Assembly (NCBI GenBank): GCA_947468985.1 | Contig: CANINJ010000106.1 | Coordinates: 1 to 6,819, forward strand | Reading direction: 5' to 3' | Length of the DNA stretch: 6,819 bases | From: Bacteroidota bacterium | GTDB lineage: Bacteria; Bacteroidota; Bacteroidia; Flavobacteriales; Flavobacteriaceae | Part shown: in pieces, positions 1 to 6,770 of the stretch | Numbering within the stretch: the first letter of the stretch is position 1 | Layout: each line of letters opens with the position of its first letter | The notes under the pieces: model-generated | What the model was told of the DNA's origin: nothing | The model's input: the letters and a program-made list of their open reading frames with translations, nothing else | The model's database searches: none | Translations under genes and position numbers: made by a program

Positions 1-880
1 ATTGGCCTATAACATCTTAACACCGGCAAAATCAATATCTAAGGCGTCTTATAATATCAAAAGAGGAAATGCTGCAGCGGAACGGATTTTAGAAATTTTG
101 GAACAAGAAAATCCAATTATTAGCAAAATTGATGCAATTGAAAAAGGCACATTTGAATCTGAAATAAGCATTAAAAATATCAACTTTAAATACGAAGATG
201 AAATTGTTCTTAAGAACTTTTCATTGGAAGTAAAAAAAGGGGAAACCGTTGCGCTTGTTGGACAATCGGGAAGTGGAAAAAGTACCATTGCCAATTTATT
301 GACTCGTTTTTATGATGTAAATGAAGGCACAATCGACATTGATTCTGTTGCTATAAAAGATATGAATTTGCAGTCATTGCGAGGTTTAATGGGATTAGTA
401 ACACAAGATAGTATCTTATTTAACGATACTATAAAAGCAAATATTTCGTTAGGTAAATTAGATGCTACAGATGAAGAAATTATTGAAGCATTAAAAATTG
501 CCAATGCGTATGAATTTGTAAAAGACTTACCAAAAGGCATTTACACTAATATTGGCGACAGTGGAAACAAACTTTCGGGCGGTCAAAAACAACGATTGTC
601 AATTGCTCGTGCTGTTTTGAAAAACCCACCGATAATGATTTTGGATGAAGCCACATCAGCTTTGGATACAGAGAGTGAAAAATTTGTACAGGTAGCACTA
701 GAAAATATGATGCAAAACCGAACTTCAATTGTAATTGCGCATCGCCTTTCAACCATTCAAAAAGCAGATAAAATTGTGGTTTTGCATAAGGGCGAAATTG
801 TAGAACAAGGCACACACGATGAATTAATTGCAAGGAATGGGACGTATAACAAATTGGTTACGATGCAGAGTTTTGAGTGA
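1..880 (+). CDS. MsbA-type ABC exporter, C-terminal part (5'-truncated by window edge)
   Basis: This is the C-terminal 292 residues of a fused permease/ATPase ABC exporter of the kind that flips lipids or exports hydrophobic compounds across the inner membrane. Residues 1-35 match the end of the membrane domain (YNILTPAKSI, then AAAERILEIL). The nucleotide-binding domain is complete: A-loop Tyr64, Walker A GQSGSGKST at 87-95, Q-loop VTQD at 133-136, signature LSGGQ at 191-195, Walker B IMILDEA at 211-217 with Glu216, D-loop SALD at 219-222 and switch His247. All catalytic residues are present, so it should be active. Full-length relatives have about 580-600 residues, so roughly half the protein lies upstream and no start is visible; the reading frame begins at base 2. 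The next gene follows after 28 bp on the same strand, so co-transcription is possible. The substrate cannot be told from this part; the lipid A/MsbA role is inference from the family. Confidence 0.93.
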   Translation, partial: LAYNILTPAKSISKASYNIKRGNAAAERILEILEQENPIISKIDAIEKGTFESEISIKNINFKYEDEIVLKNFSLEVKKGETVALVGQSGSGKSTIANLLTRFYDVNEGTIDIDSVAIKDMNLQSLRGLMGLVTQDSILFNDTIKANISLGKLDATDEEIIEALKIANAYEFVKDLPKGIYTNIGDSGNKLSGGQKQRLSIARAVLKNPPIMILDEATSALDTESEKFVQVALENMMQNRTSIVIAHRLSTIQKADKIVVLHKGEIVEQGTHDELIARNGTYNKLVTMQSFE

Positions 881-908
881 TACTTAATAAAGGTTAAATC
901 TTAAATAA

Positions 909-1610
909 ATGTTTATAAACGATAAAAATATCAAGATTCCTGAAGATCCAAATACCATTGTTTGGAAGTATTTAGACTTGTCAAAATTTGTCGATTTATT
1001 GTTATATAAAAAACTATTTCTTTCGCGTTCGGACAAATTTGAAGATCAATATGAAGGTACTTTTAGCGAACCTACATTTGAAGAAATTCGGAAGTTATCC
1101 ATTAATAATCCTGAATTTTTAGATTATTACAAATCCCACCGTGAAAATGTAGTAATTAGCAGTTGGCATATCAACGAATATGAATCTTTTGCGATGTGGC
1201 AAATTTTCACACAAAAAAGTGAAGGGTTGGCAATTCAATCTACTTTGGGGCGAATTCAAGAGGCTCTGAAACTCGATACTACCTACAACCAGCATATAGG
1301 CGAAGTGAATTATATTGATTATAAAAAAGAATATATTCCTTTTGACAATGCCTTTTTTCCCTTTCTATTCAAACGCAAAAGTTTCCAATACGAAAGAGAA
1401 ATCCGAATTATTTCTGATGTTACAGAATTTGAATTGAAAATTGATAACGGCTTGAAAATCGATGTTGATATCAGCCAATTAATTGAGAAAATTTATATCC
1501 ATCCAAAATCTGAAAACTGGTATAAAAATTTGGTAATTGAATTGGTTCACAGACTTGGCTTTGATTTTACCATTGAAAAATCAGATTTAGAAAGTGATAT
1601 TCTAATTTAG
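909..1610 (+). CDS. DUF2971 family protein, function unknown
   Basis: A 233-residue soluble protein without signal peptide or membrane segment. I recognise the DUF2971 pattern: WKY at 19-21 followed by DLSKFVDLL, LFLSRSDKFED at 36-46 with YEG at 48-50, SSWHINEYESFAMW at 84-97, GLAIQST at 106-112, VNYIDY at 133-138, and a Lys/Arg-rich block ending KSFQYEREIR at 157-166. The family is widespread and sporadic in bacteria and has no established biochemical role that I know of. Conserved Arg, Ser/His and Glu residues suggest an enzyme, but that is inference. The start ATG has an AT-rich leader (TTAAATAA) typical of Bacteroidota. No promoter element is evident in the 28 bp behind the ABC transporter gene, so it may depend on upstream transcription. 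Its TAG stop overlaps the stop of the convergent TonB-receptor gene. Base composition resembles its neighbours, so there is no direct sign of recent transfer. Confidence 0.85.
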   Translation: MFINDKNIKIPEDPNTIVWKYLDLSKFVDLLLYKKLFLSRSDKFEDQYEGTFSEPTFEEIRKLSINNPEFLDYYKSHRENVVISSWHINEYESFAMWQIFTQKSEGLAIQSTLGRIQEALKLDTTYNQHIGEVNYIDYKKEYIPFDNAFFPFLFKRKSFQYEREIRIISDVTEFELKIDNGLKIDVDISQLIEKIYIHPKSENWYKNLVIELVHRLGFDFTIEKSDLESDILI

Positions 1611-4075
1611 AATCTTGCGGTGATTTTAAAATTGAAAACCCTTGTCGTCATATAATTTGGAATACCGTATTGATTTTTCGTATAAACATCACGAACCCAA
1701 GTATTGGTAATTGCATTCAAATTATTAAATAAGTTGAAAATTTCCATTCCTACAGACAAATCTTTGAATTTTTTTAACCAATGTCCTTTTGGCAAATTCT
1801 TATTATTATCAGTCAAAACTTTGAAGAATCCAACATCCGCTCGACGGTAATCCCGCATTTTATTTTGATAAATATAAGGATCTGCATACGATGGCGAACC
1901 GCTTGGAAGTCCCGTATTATATACTAAATTTAGATATAATTTCACACTTGGAAGGTTCGGCATATAATCTTGAAACAAAATTCCAAATTTCAATCTTTGA
2001 TCCGTTGGTCTTGGAATAAAACCTTTATTATCGATATTTTCTTCTGTTTTTAAATACCCAAAACTAAACCAAGATTCGGTTCCAGGTACAAATTCCCCGT
2101 TCAAACGAACATCAAGTCCTTGTGCAAAAGCGGTTGCATTGTTATCGGCGGCATATCTAATTCTGACATTATCCAAAGTATAAGGATTTACATCGGTAAG
2201 AATTTTATAATAGGCTTCCGTAACCAACTTGAATGGGCGATTCCACATTTTAAAACTGTAATCATTACTCAAAACAAAATGTATCGATTTTTGCGCTTTT
2301 ACATTCGGAAGTACCGTCCCCGTTGAGTCTCTGAGTTCACGATAGGAAGGTGGCTGAACATACAAACCAGTTGAAAATCGAAAAACCATATCTTTTTCCC
2401 AATCGGGTTTGATTGCAAATTGTCCTCTTGGACTGAATTCTATTTGACTTTTACCTTCAACAGTTGCGCCAGAAACTTTCCATTGGTGCATTCTTGCTCC
2501 TATATTTAACCAAACATCGTGATTTCCTAATTTCGTTTTTCTATTCAATTGGGCATAACCAGAAAATCTATCTATTGTCGCAAAATTCAAAGCTCTCACA
2601 TTTTGAAAAGGAACCAATGGCCCAATATAAGGATGATACGGTTGTTGGTTTGTAGGCAAATTTAAATTGGGTGGATTTATAGAAAACCCTGCGGAATCGA
2701 TAACTTCCCACTCCACTACTCTATCCCGAATATCTTCTCGGGTATATTTGAAACCCCATTCTACCTGATTTTTTTTCAAATCGTGAAATCCTTTTACTTC
2801 CGCATTTACAATTAAAGCGTCTAAATCATTTCGAGCGTGATTTAATTGCGTTCCTATGGCGCGACTAAAAGTAACACCTCCAAAAGTTTCAGAACCAATA
2901 TTACTATCCACTTCGCCCAAATAATAACCTGCATAAATATCAAGATATTCTTGTTCCAAAGTATGATATGCAGATCCAATAAATTTTAAAGTGAAATTCT
3001 CACTTGCTTTAAAAGTAGTTTTGAAGGCACCAAAATAAGTATCGTATCTGTCTTTTTCTTGCCCTTCATAATATACTTGCAACGCAATTGGCTCGTCAAT
3101 AGTTCCAAAATTAGTTTGTCTTGAAATGGGTTGATAGTTGTATTTATTTTGAGAGATATTACCCAAAAAACTCCATTGCCATTTTGTAGAAGCGTTATAA
3201 ATTACATTCGTTTGAACATCGGCAAAAGTAGGTCTGAAATTGGTTTCTGTTTGTTGACTGTTTACCAAAAGACTATTATTTCTATAGCGAACACCAGTTA
3301 TTGCTGACCATTTTTGATTTTTGGAAACCGCATCAACAGCTAAACTTCCGCCTAACAAACTTGCTTCAGCGGCAACTCCAAATTTTGTAGGACGACGGTA
3401 CGTAATATCTAATACTGACGATAACTTATCTCCGTATTTTGACTGAAATCCACCTGCTGAAAAATCAACATTCTGAACCAAATCGGTGTTGGTGAAACTC
3501 AAACCTTCTTGCTGACCCGAACGAACCAAGAACGGACGATAGACTTCAACTTCATTAACATAAACTAAATTTTCATCGTAATTTCCACCTCGAACGGCGT
3601 ATTGTGTGCTCAATTCATTATTAGAATAAACGCCTGGCAATGTTTTCAAAATATTCTCAATTCCTGCATTCGCACCCGGAATTCTTCTGATAACTTCGGG
3701 TTCAATTGTGGTAATTCCCTGAACTCGTTTTCTATTATTAGCAGTGATAATTACCTCGCCCATTTGCTCCGCTTTTTCATTCATCGTAACATTGAATTCA
3801 AAGTCTTCGTTGGGTTTTAATTCTAAAATAGCGGTAGTTTTCTTTAATGAAACGTGCGTAAAAACAAGGGTTATTTTTTTATTTGTAGGAATTGTCAGCG
3901 TATAAAATCCATTGGAATTAGTTACAGTAGATTTAGTTTCGTAGGATATATTTACGTTTTCAACAGGATTATTATTTGCGTCTAATATGATTCCTTTTAC
4001 CCTTGCATTTTGAGCAAAAACAATACTTCCAGTGAATAAAAATAATATAGTAATTAGTAGATTTTTGATTTTCAA
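1607..4075 (-). CDS. TonB-dependent outer-membrane receptor with carboxypeptidase-regulatory-like domain
   Basis: An 822-residue outer-membrane transporter that should take up a ligand using TonB/ExbBD energy. Order of parts: signal peptide 1-21 (KIKNLL start, cleavage after VFA before Gln22); carboxypeptidase-regulatory-like beta-sandwich about 24-100 (VKGIILDANNNPVENV, NGFYTLTIP); a GEVIITA stretch at 106-112 that could be a TonB-box-like element; plug about 120-228 with LPGV at 146-149, YAVRGGNYDENLVYVN at 159-174 and SAGGFQSKYGDKLSSVLD at 206-223; then a 22-strand-type barrel to the end. The last residue is Phe, as expected for a BamA-assembled barrel. It is shorter than typical SusC proteins and there is no susD gene nearby, so a polysaccharide-utilisation role is not supported and the ligand is unknown. 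The start is TTG: the preceding in-frame codons are only CTC, ATA and the stop of the upstream gene, and the first internal ATG is at residue 98, beyond the signal peptide. It is the second gene of an operon with the M23 peptidase. Confidence 0.93.
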   Translation of the reverse strand: MKIKNLLITILFLFTGSIVFAQNARVKGIILDANNNPVENVNISYETKSTVTNSNGFYTLTIPTNKKITLVFTHVSLKKTTAILELKPNEDFEFNVTMNEKAEQMGEVIITANNRKRVQGITTIEPEVIRRIPGANAGIENILKTLPGVYSNNELSTQYAVRGGNYDENLVYVNEVEVYRPFLVRSGQQEGLSFTNTDLVQNVDFSAGGFQSKYGDKLSSVLDITYRRPTKFGVAAEASLLGGSLAVDAVSKNQKWSAITGVRYRNNSLLVNSQQTETNFRPTFADVQTNVIYNASTKWQWSFLGNISQNKYNYQPISRQTNFGTIDEPIALQVYYEGQEKDRYDTYFGAFKTTFKASENFTLKFIGSAYHTLEQEYLDIYAGYYLGEVDSNIGSETFGGVTFSRAIGTQLNHARNDLDALIVNAEVKGFHDLKKNQVEWGFKYTREDIRDRVVEWEVIDSAGFSINPPNLNLPTNQQPYHPYIGPLVPFQNVRALNFATIDRFSGYAQLNRKTKLGNHDVWLNIGARMHQWKVSGATVEGKSQIEFSPRGQFAIKPDWEKDMVFRFSTGLYVQPPSYRELRDSTGTVLPNVKAQKSIHFVLSNDYSFKMWNRPFKLVTEAYYKILTDVNPYTLDNVRIRYAADNNATAFAQGLDVRLNGEFVPGTESWFSFGYLKTEENIDNKGFIPRPTDQRLKFGILFQDYMPNLPSVKLYLNLVYNTGLPSGSPSYADPYIYQNKMRDYRRADVGFFKVLTDNNKNLPKGHWLKKFKDLSVGMEIFNLFNNLNAITNTWVRDVYTKNQYGIPNYMTTRVFNFKITARF

Positions 4076-4081
4076 GAGTAT

Positions 4082-5782
4082 TTATTTTTTTATTTGACTT
4101 CTAAAAAATTGTGTTTCAAAGATAGTAGAATTTCCTACATTATCAGTAACAACAACTTTTAAATCGTTTTTCCCTTCTGCCACAATTCCATCTTCAAAAT
4201 TGTGAAACATTTTTTTTGATTTATAATCATATTCAAATAAAATCCAATTTCCATTTAAAAAACCATCATATGTTTTTATCCCAGATAATTCGTCGTTTAT
4301 AATAAATTCAATTGTTTTTTTATCGCTAATCCACTTGCCTTCAATGTTTTTACTGATATTAATTGTCGGCGAAATGGTGTCTTTTAGTAAATTGAATTTA
4401 CCCCAATTTTTAGTATAGGAAGTAAACGTATTTTCTTTTAATTTGGTATAATTGAAATAGGTTTTGTTATCTTGTATTGAACCAATAAACATTTTTTCCT
4501 TGTCTTTTTGAGAAGAAATAGAATCAATTACAGAAACTACAAAATTAGAATGAACTGGAATATTTTCATTTTCTAATACTAAAGCATTTGCTTTTCCTTC
4601 AAAATTCAGATAAAAATCATCGTAAAAAGTCCCTTTTGGAATATAGAAAGTCCAATTTCCTTTTTCAAAATTATATTCTTTATTTGTTTTAATGAAATAC
4701 TTCGTTTTTTTGATTTTCAAAGTATCAATTGCTGGTGCCGAAGAATTTTCAATCGGAATAGTAATCGTAGTTTTATTATCATTAAAATCTGAAACCTCAA
4801 TTCTATAATTCTGATTGGTATTTTGAGTTACATTTATAACACCATTTTCTTCATAAGGTTTTATAATACTCAATGGAAATGGAGTTTTCATAAATAATTT
4901 TTGAACCCTTTGCCCCATTATTTTATATCTTGAATAATCAATTAGGGCATTCACATAACGCATTTCATCAAATGCATACGAGTCAAATTGATACCCAAAA
5001 ATAGTTTTTCCATTCAAAAATGTTTCTACCTTATATATTCCATTTCTATCCCAAGATAAATCCGATAAATCATAGGTATTGATTCCAAAACCAATTTTTC
5101 CATTAGCGAGAATTTTATCGCAATAATAACTTCCGTCTTTTTGTAATGACAAATTAACCATAAATGGATTTTTTGATTTATTGACCACTGTATTTTCATC
5201 CAATGGATAGACCAATATATTAGTAATAACAGGTTTTTGCGTGTCTTTAATTACAGCGTCAAATCCAAAGAAAAGTGGATTAATAATTTTTTCGGTTTGG
5301 GAATCCCGTATTTCAAAATGCAAATGCGGCCCATCAGAACCTCCAGTATTTCCTGATAGCGCAATAATTTCTCCTTTTTTAATTGGCAATTGACCTGGTT
5401 TCAAATACAAATCAACTTCATATAATTTTTCTTTATATTGATCTGCTTTTAAAAAAGATTCAATTCCAGGATTCAAAGATTTAAGATGCCCATAAACTGT
5501 CGTGAATCCATTTGGATGTGTAATGTAAATTGCTTTTCCATAACCAAAAGTAGAGATTTTAATTCTTGAAACATAACCTTCAGCGGATGCAAAAACGTTC
5601 AAACCTTCCTTTTTTTGCGTTTTATAATCAAAGCCTGCATGGAAATGATTTGGTCTTAATTCACCAAAATTACCTGATAGCTGAGTTGGTACATCTAGTG
5701 GAGCTCCAAAATAATCTTTTGGATACTGATTTTGAGAAAAAATGGAGGCGTATACTAGTACTAAAAAAAAAGTAATTTTCAT
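4082..5782 (-). CDS. Secreted M23/LytM-type zinc metallopeptidase (peptidoglycan hydrolase-like)
   Basis: A 566-residue exported protein with an N-terminal M23 (lysostaphin/LytM-type) endopeptidase domain, a family that cuts peptide cross-bridges in peptidoglycan. I chose the ATG at 5782 because it gives a clean signal peptide (KITFFLVLVYASIFS, cleavage about 16/17); extension to a TTG at 5809 would add a polar MCKLAETFQ ahead of it. The catalytic set is intact: HAGFD with zinc ligands His48 and Asp52, YGHL with His99, and GPHLHFE with His153 and His155. The domain spans about 35-170. Residues 180-566 are a long beta-rich extension that I do not recognise in full; the last about 95 residues (from SPTINIS, with DNVGNSTIFE near the end) look Ig-like. 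There is no lipobox cysteine, so it is probably periplasmic. The extension makes it much longer than minimal M23 enzymes and may place it at the wall or outer membrane. It is the first gene of a two-gene operon, with only 6 bp before the TonB receptor. Confidence 0.93.
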   Translation of the reverse strand: MKITFFLVLVYASIFSQNQYPKDYFGAPLDVPTQLSGNFGELRPNHFHAGFDYKTQKKEGLNVFASAEGYVSRIKISTFGYGKAIYITHPNGFTTVYGHLKSLNPGIESFLKADQYKEKLYEVDLYLKPGQLPIKKGEIIALSGNTGGSDGPHLHFEIRDSQTEKIINPLFFGFDAVIKDTQKPVITNILVYPLDENTVVNKSKNPFMVNLSLQKDGSYYCDKILANGKIGFGINTYDLSDLSWDRNGIYKVETFLNGKTIFGYQFDSYAFDEMRYVNALIDYSRYKIMGQRVQKLFMKTPFPLSIIKPYEENGVINVTQNTNQNYRIEVSDFNDNKTTITIPIENSSAPAIDTLKIKKTKYFIKTNKEYNFEKGNWTFYIPKGTFYDDFYLNFEGKANALVLENENIPVHSNFVVSVIDSISSQKDKEKMFIGSIQDNKTYFNYTKLKENTFTSYTKNWGKFNLLKDTISPTINISKNIEGKWISDKKTIEFIINDELSGIKTYDGFLNGNWILFEYDYKSKKMFHNFEDGIVAEGKNDLKVVVTDNVGNSTIFETQFFRSQIKK

Positions 5783-5931
5783 TTGAAAGGTTTCTGCTAA
5801 TTTACACAAAAAAAGATTAAAAGTTCAAATAAAATAGAGTGATAACCGACTAAATTTCAAAATATTATAAAATTTTATTCTAATTGAAGTAAAATTTTTT
5901 AGAAAAAAGCACTTTAATTAAATAGGAATAC

Positions 5932-5939
5932 TAACTTTG
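5932..5939 (+). promoter_or_regulatory. Bacteroidota-type -7 element (TAACTTTG) ahead of the zapA operon
   Basis: TAACTTTG is an exact match to the TAnnTTTG -7 consensus used by the primary sigma factor of Bacteroidota. It lies 27 bases before the first ATG of the coiled-coil/zapA operon, giving a leader of about 20 bases. A convincing -33 TTTG is not visible: the nearest candidate, TTTA at 5913-5916, sits a little too close. Position and the exact -7 match support it; the start site itself is inferred. Confidence 0.6.
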
Positions 5940-5966
5940 TGGATTAAGTAATGATATAGTTTCATA

Positions 5967-6257
5967 ATGAGTGAAATTGCAGAAATAGTTGATACTCTTG
6001 AAAGTAGTATAGGGAAGCTCTTTAGTAAAATAGATACTTTAGAGAAAGATACTCATATTTTGAAGGGAGAATTAAGCGAGTCTGCAACAATTATAAAAAA
6101 GCAATCTGATGCGATTGAAGTGTTAAAAACACAATATAATTCACTTAAAATGGCGAATTCATTGCTTGGCAGTGATGAAAATAAAAGAGATACAAAGCTA
6201 AAAATAAATTCATTAATTCGTGAAATTGATTACTGTATTGCACAGTTATCTGATTAG
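5967..6257 (+). CDS. Small coiled-coil protein encoded upstream of ZapA, likely ZapA partner
   Basis: A 96-residue, cytoplasmic, almost wholly alpha-helical protein with no signal peptide. Residues 5-65 carry heptad-like hydrophobic spacing (IVDTLESSIGKLFSKI, then ILKGELSES and IEVLKTQYNSLKMANSLL). A short polar hinge with SDENKRD at 69-75 is followed by a second helix, KLKINSLIREIDYCIAQL, ending at the C-terminus. I do not recognise a named family with certainty. Its place directly before zapA, 8 bp apart, parallels ZauP of Caulobacter, a coiled-coil protein made from the zapA operon that works with ZapA at the Z ring, and functionally ZapB of E. coli. By analogy it may bind ZapA and help condense FtsZ filaments at midcell; this is inference from size, structure and position. 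The ATG has an AT-rich leader and no Shine-Dalgarno sequence, normal for the group. Transcription probably comes from the -7 element at 5932-5939. Confidence 0.85.
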   Translation: MSEIAEIVDTLESSIGKLFSKIDTLEKDTHILKGELSESATIIKKQSDAIEVLKTQYNSLKMANSLLGSDENKRDTKLKINSLIREIDYCIAQLSD

Positions 6258-6265
6258 TAAAAATT

Positions 6266-6559
6266 ATGGATGAAAAGCTTAAAATTAAATTATCAATTGC
6301 AGACAGAGTTTATCCGTTAACGGTAGACATGTCTCAGGAGGAAGGATTAAGAAGTGCTTCCAAGAAGATTGATGTTATGATTAAGCAATTTGAAGAAAAT
6401 TATGCGGTTCGTGATAAGCAAGATGTTTTGGCTATGTGTGCCTTACAATTTGCTTCTCAATTAGAACAAAAGCAAATTGACAAGTCAATCGATAACGTAG
6501 AAACTAACGAAAGACTGAAAAAGATTAATGATTTATTAGCAAAATATCTCGACAAATAA
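6266..6559 (+). CDS. zapA: Cell division protein ZapA
   Basis: A 97-residue protein matching the ZapA family in length and layout. ZapA binds FtsZ in the cytoplasm and cross-links its filaments, stabilising the division ring. The N-terminal globular head is visible as KLKIKLSIADRVYPLTVD (4-21), followed by QEEGLRSASKKID (24-36), the typical turn into the first helix. The C-terminal half is the long dimer/tetramer coiled coil: VLAMCALQFASQLEQKQID (54-72) and then ERLKKINDLLAKYL (82-95). It begins 8 bp after the coiled-coil gene and should be translated from the same mRNA. A 6S-like RNA starts about 25 bases after its stop, an arrangement that recalls the zapA-ssrS neighbourhood of enteric bacteria. 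The assignment is strong on motif pattern plus context; no alignment was run. Confidence 0.92.
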   Translation: MDEKLKIKLSIADRVYPLTVDMSQEEGLRSASKKIDVMIKQFEENYAVRDKQDVLAMCALQFASQLEQKQIDKSIDNVETNERLKKINDLLAKYLDK

Positions 6560-6584
6560 ACACGTTCTTTACAATAACTAAGAT

Positions 6585-6750
6585 ACTGCCTACATTAGTT
6601 CCTATTTGGTAAACTCAACACTAACAATTTAGAATGAGCGAATCTTCATTACTATAGAATGCCATGCTTTGACTTGGAATCTTGAACAATGAGTTAGCTC
6701 AAAACTTGTATTTCCGAGTTTATTCAAGCAATCTAATGTAGGCTTTTTTT
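6585..6750 (+). ncRNA. ssrS: 6S RNA, flavobacterial type (6S-Flavo)
   Basis: The gap between zapA and the next ORF has no reading frame but folds as a rod. The closing stem is perfect: GCCTACATTAG at 6588-6598 pairs with CTAATGTAGGC at 6733-6743. It is extended by TTTGG 6605-6609 with TCAAG 6724-6728 (with G-U pairs) and TAAACTC 6610-6616 with GAGTTTA 6716-6722. An asymmetric bubble follows (about 6617-6634 against 6702-6715), then TGAGC 6635-6639 with GCTCA 6697-6701 and TTCATT 6645-6650 with AATGAG 6688-6693, leading to a large apical loop. Closing stem, central bubble and apical stem is the 6S plan, which mimics an open promoter and sequesters RNA polymerase holoenzyme in slow growth. A zapA neighbour and T7 at the 3' end agree. 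Ends are estimated from the fold; the 5' end could differ by several bases. The family name rests on recalled knowledge of the 6S-Flavo class. Confidence 0.8.
6733..6750 (+). terminator. 3' arm of the 6S closing stem plus T7 run
   Basis: CTAATGTAGGC is followed immediately by seven T residues (6744-6750). Its pairing partner is the distant 6S 5' arm at 6588-6598, so termination would use the 6S closing stem itself, not a short-loop hairpin. This defines the probable RNA 3' end; how efficient it is, and whether polymerase reads through into the next gene, cannot be judged here. Confidence 0.5.
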
Positions 6751-6770
6751 ATATATAAATTTTAACAAAC

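Noticed and set aside
49..833. Minus-strand ORFs of 76-95 codons opposite the ABC transporter ATPase
   Set aside because: They mirror the conserved nucleotide-binding domain and show no start context or independent domain.
909..1610. DUF2971 gene as part of a defence island or mobile element
   Set aside because: No transposase, integrase, direct repeats, toxin-antitoxin pair or composition shift is visible around it.
2120..2655. Plus-strand ORFs of 63-68 codons inside the TonB receptor gene
   Set aside because: Translations have no recognisable domains and lie antisense to a gene with strong protein-level signals; they are shadow frames.
1607..4075. SusC-type glycan receptor
   Set aside because: The protein is about 200 residues shorter than usual SusC proteins and no SusD-like lipoprotein gene is adjacent; the regulatory-like N-terminal domain alone is not specific for SusC.
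4085..4091. Run of seven A on the minus strand just before the peptidase stop, as a slippage site joining it to the receptor
   Set aside because: The two genes are already in the same frame, so a single frameshift would move the ribosome out of the receptor frame; poly-A runs are common in such AT-rich DNA.
5783..5809. N-terminal extension of the M23 peptidase to a TTG at 5809
   Set aside because: It would put nine mostly polar residues before a clean signal peptide that begins with ATG at 5782; the ATG start is the better choice.
5826..5833. Possible minus-strand -7 element (TTTATTTG) for the peptidase operon
   Set aside because: It has the TTTG end but lacks the leading TA, and no -33 TTTG is at a suitable distance (the nearest TTTG is about 24 bases upstream). 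It is plausible by position but too weak to annotate.
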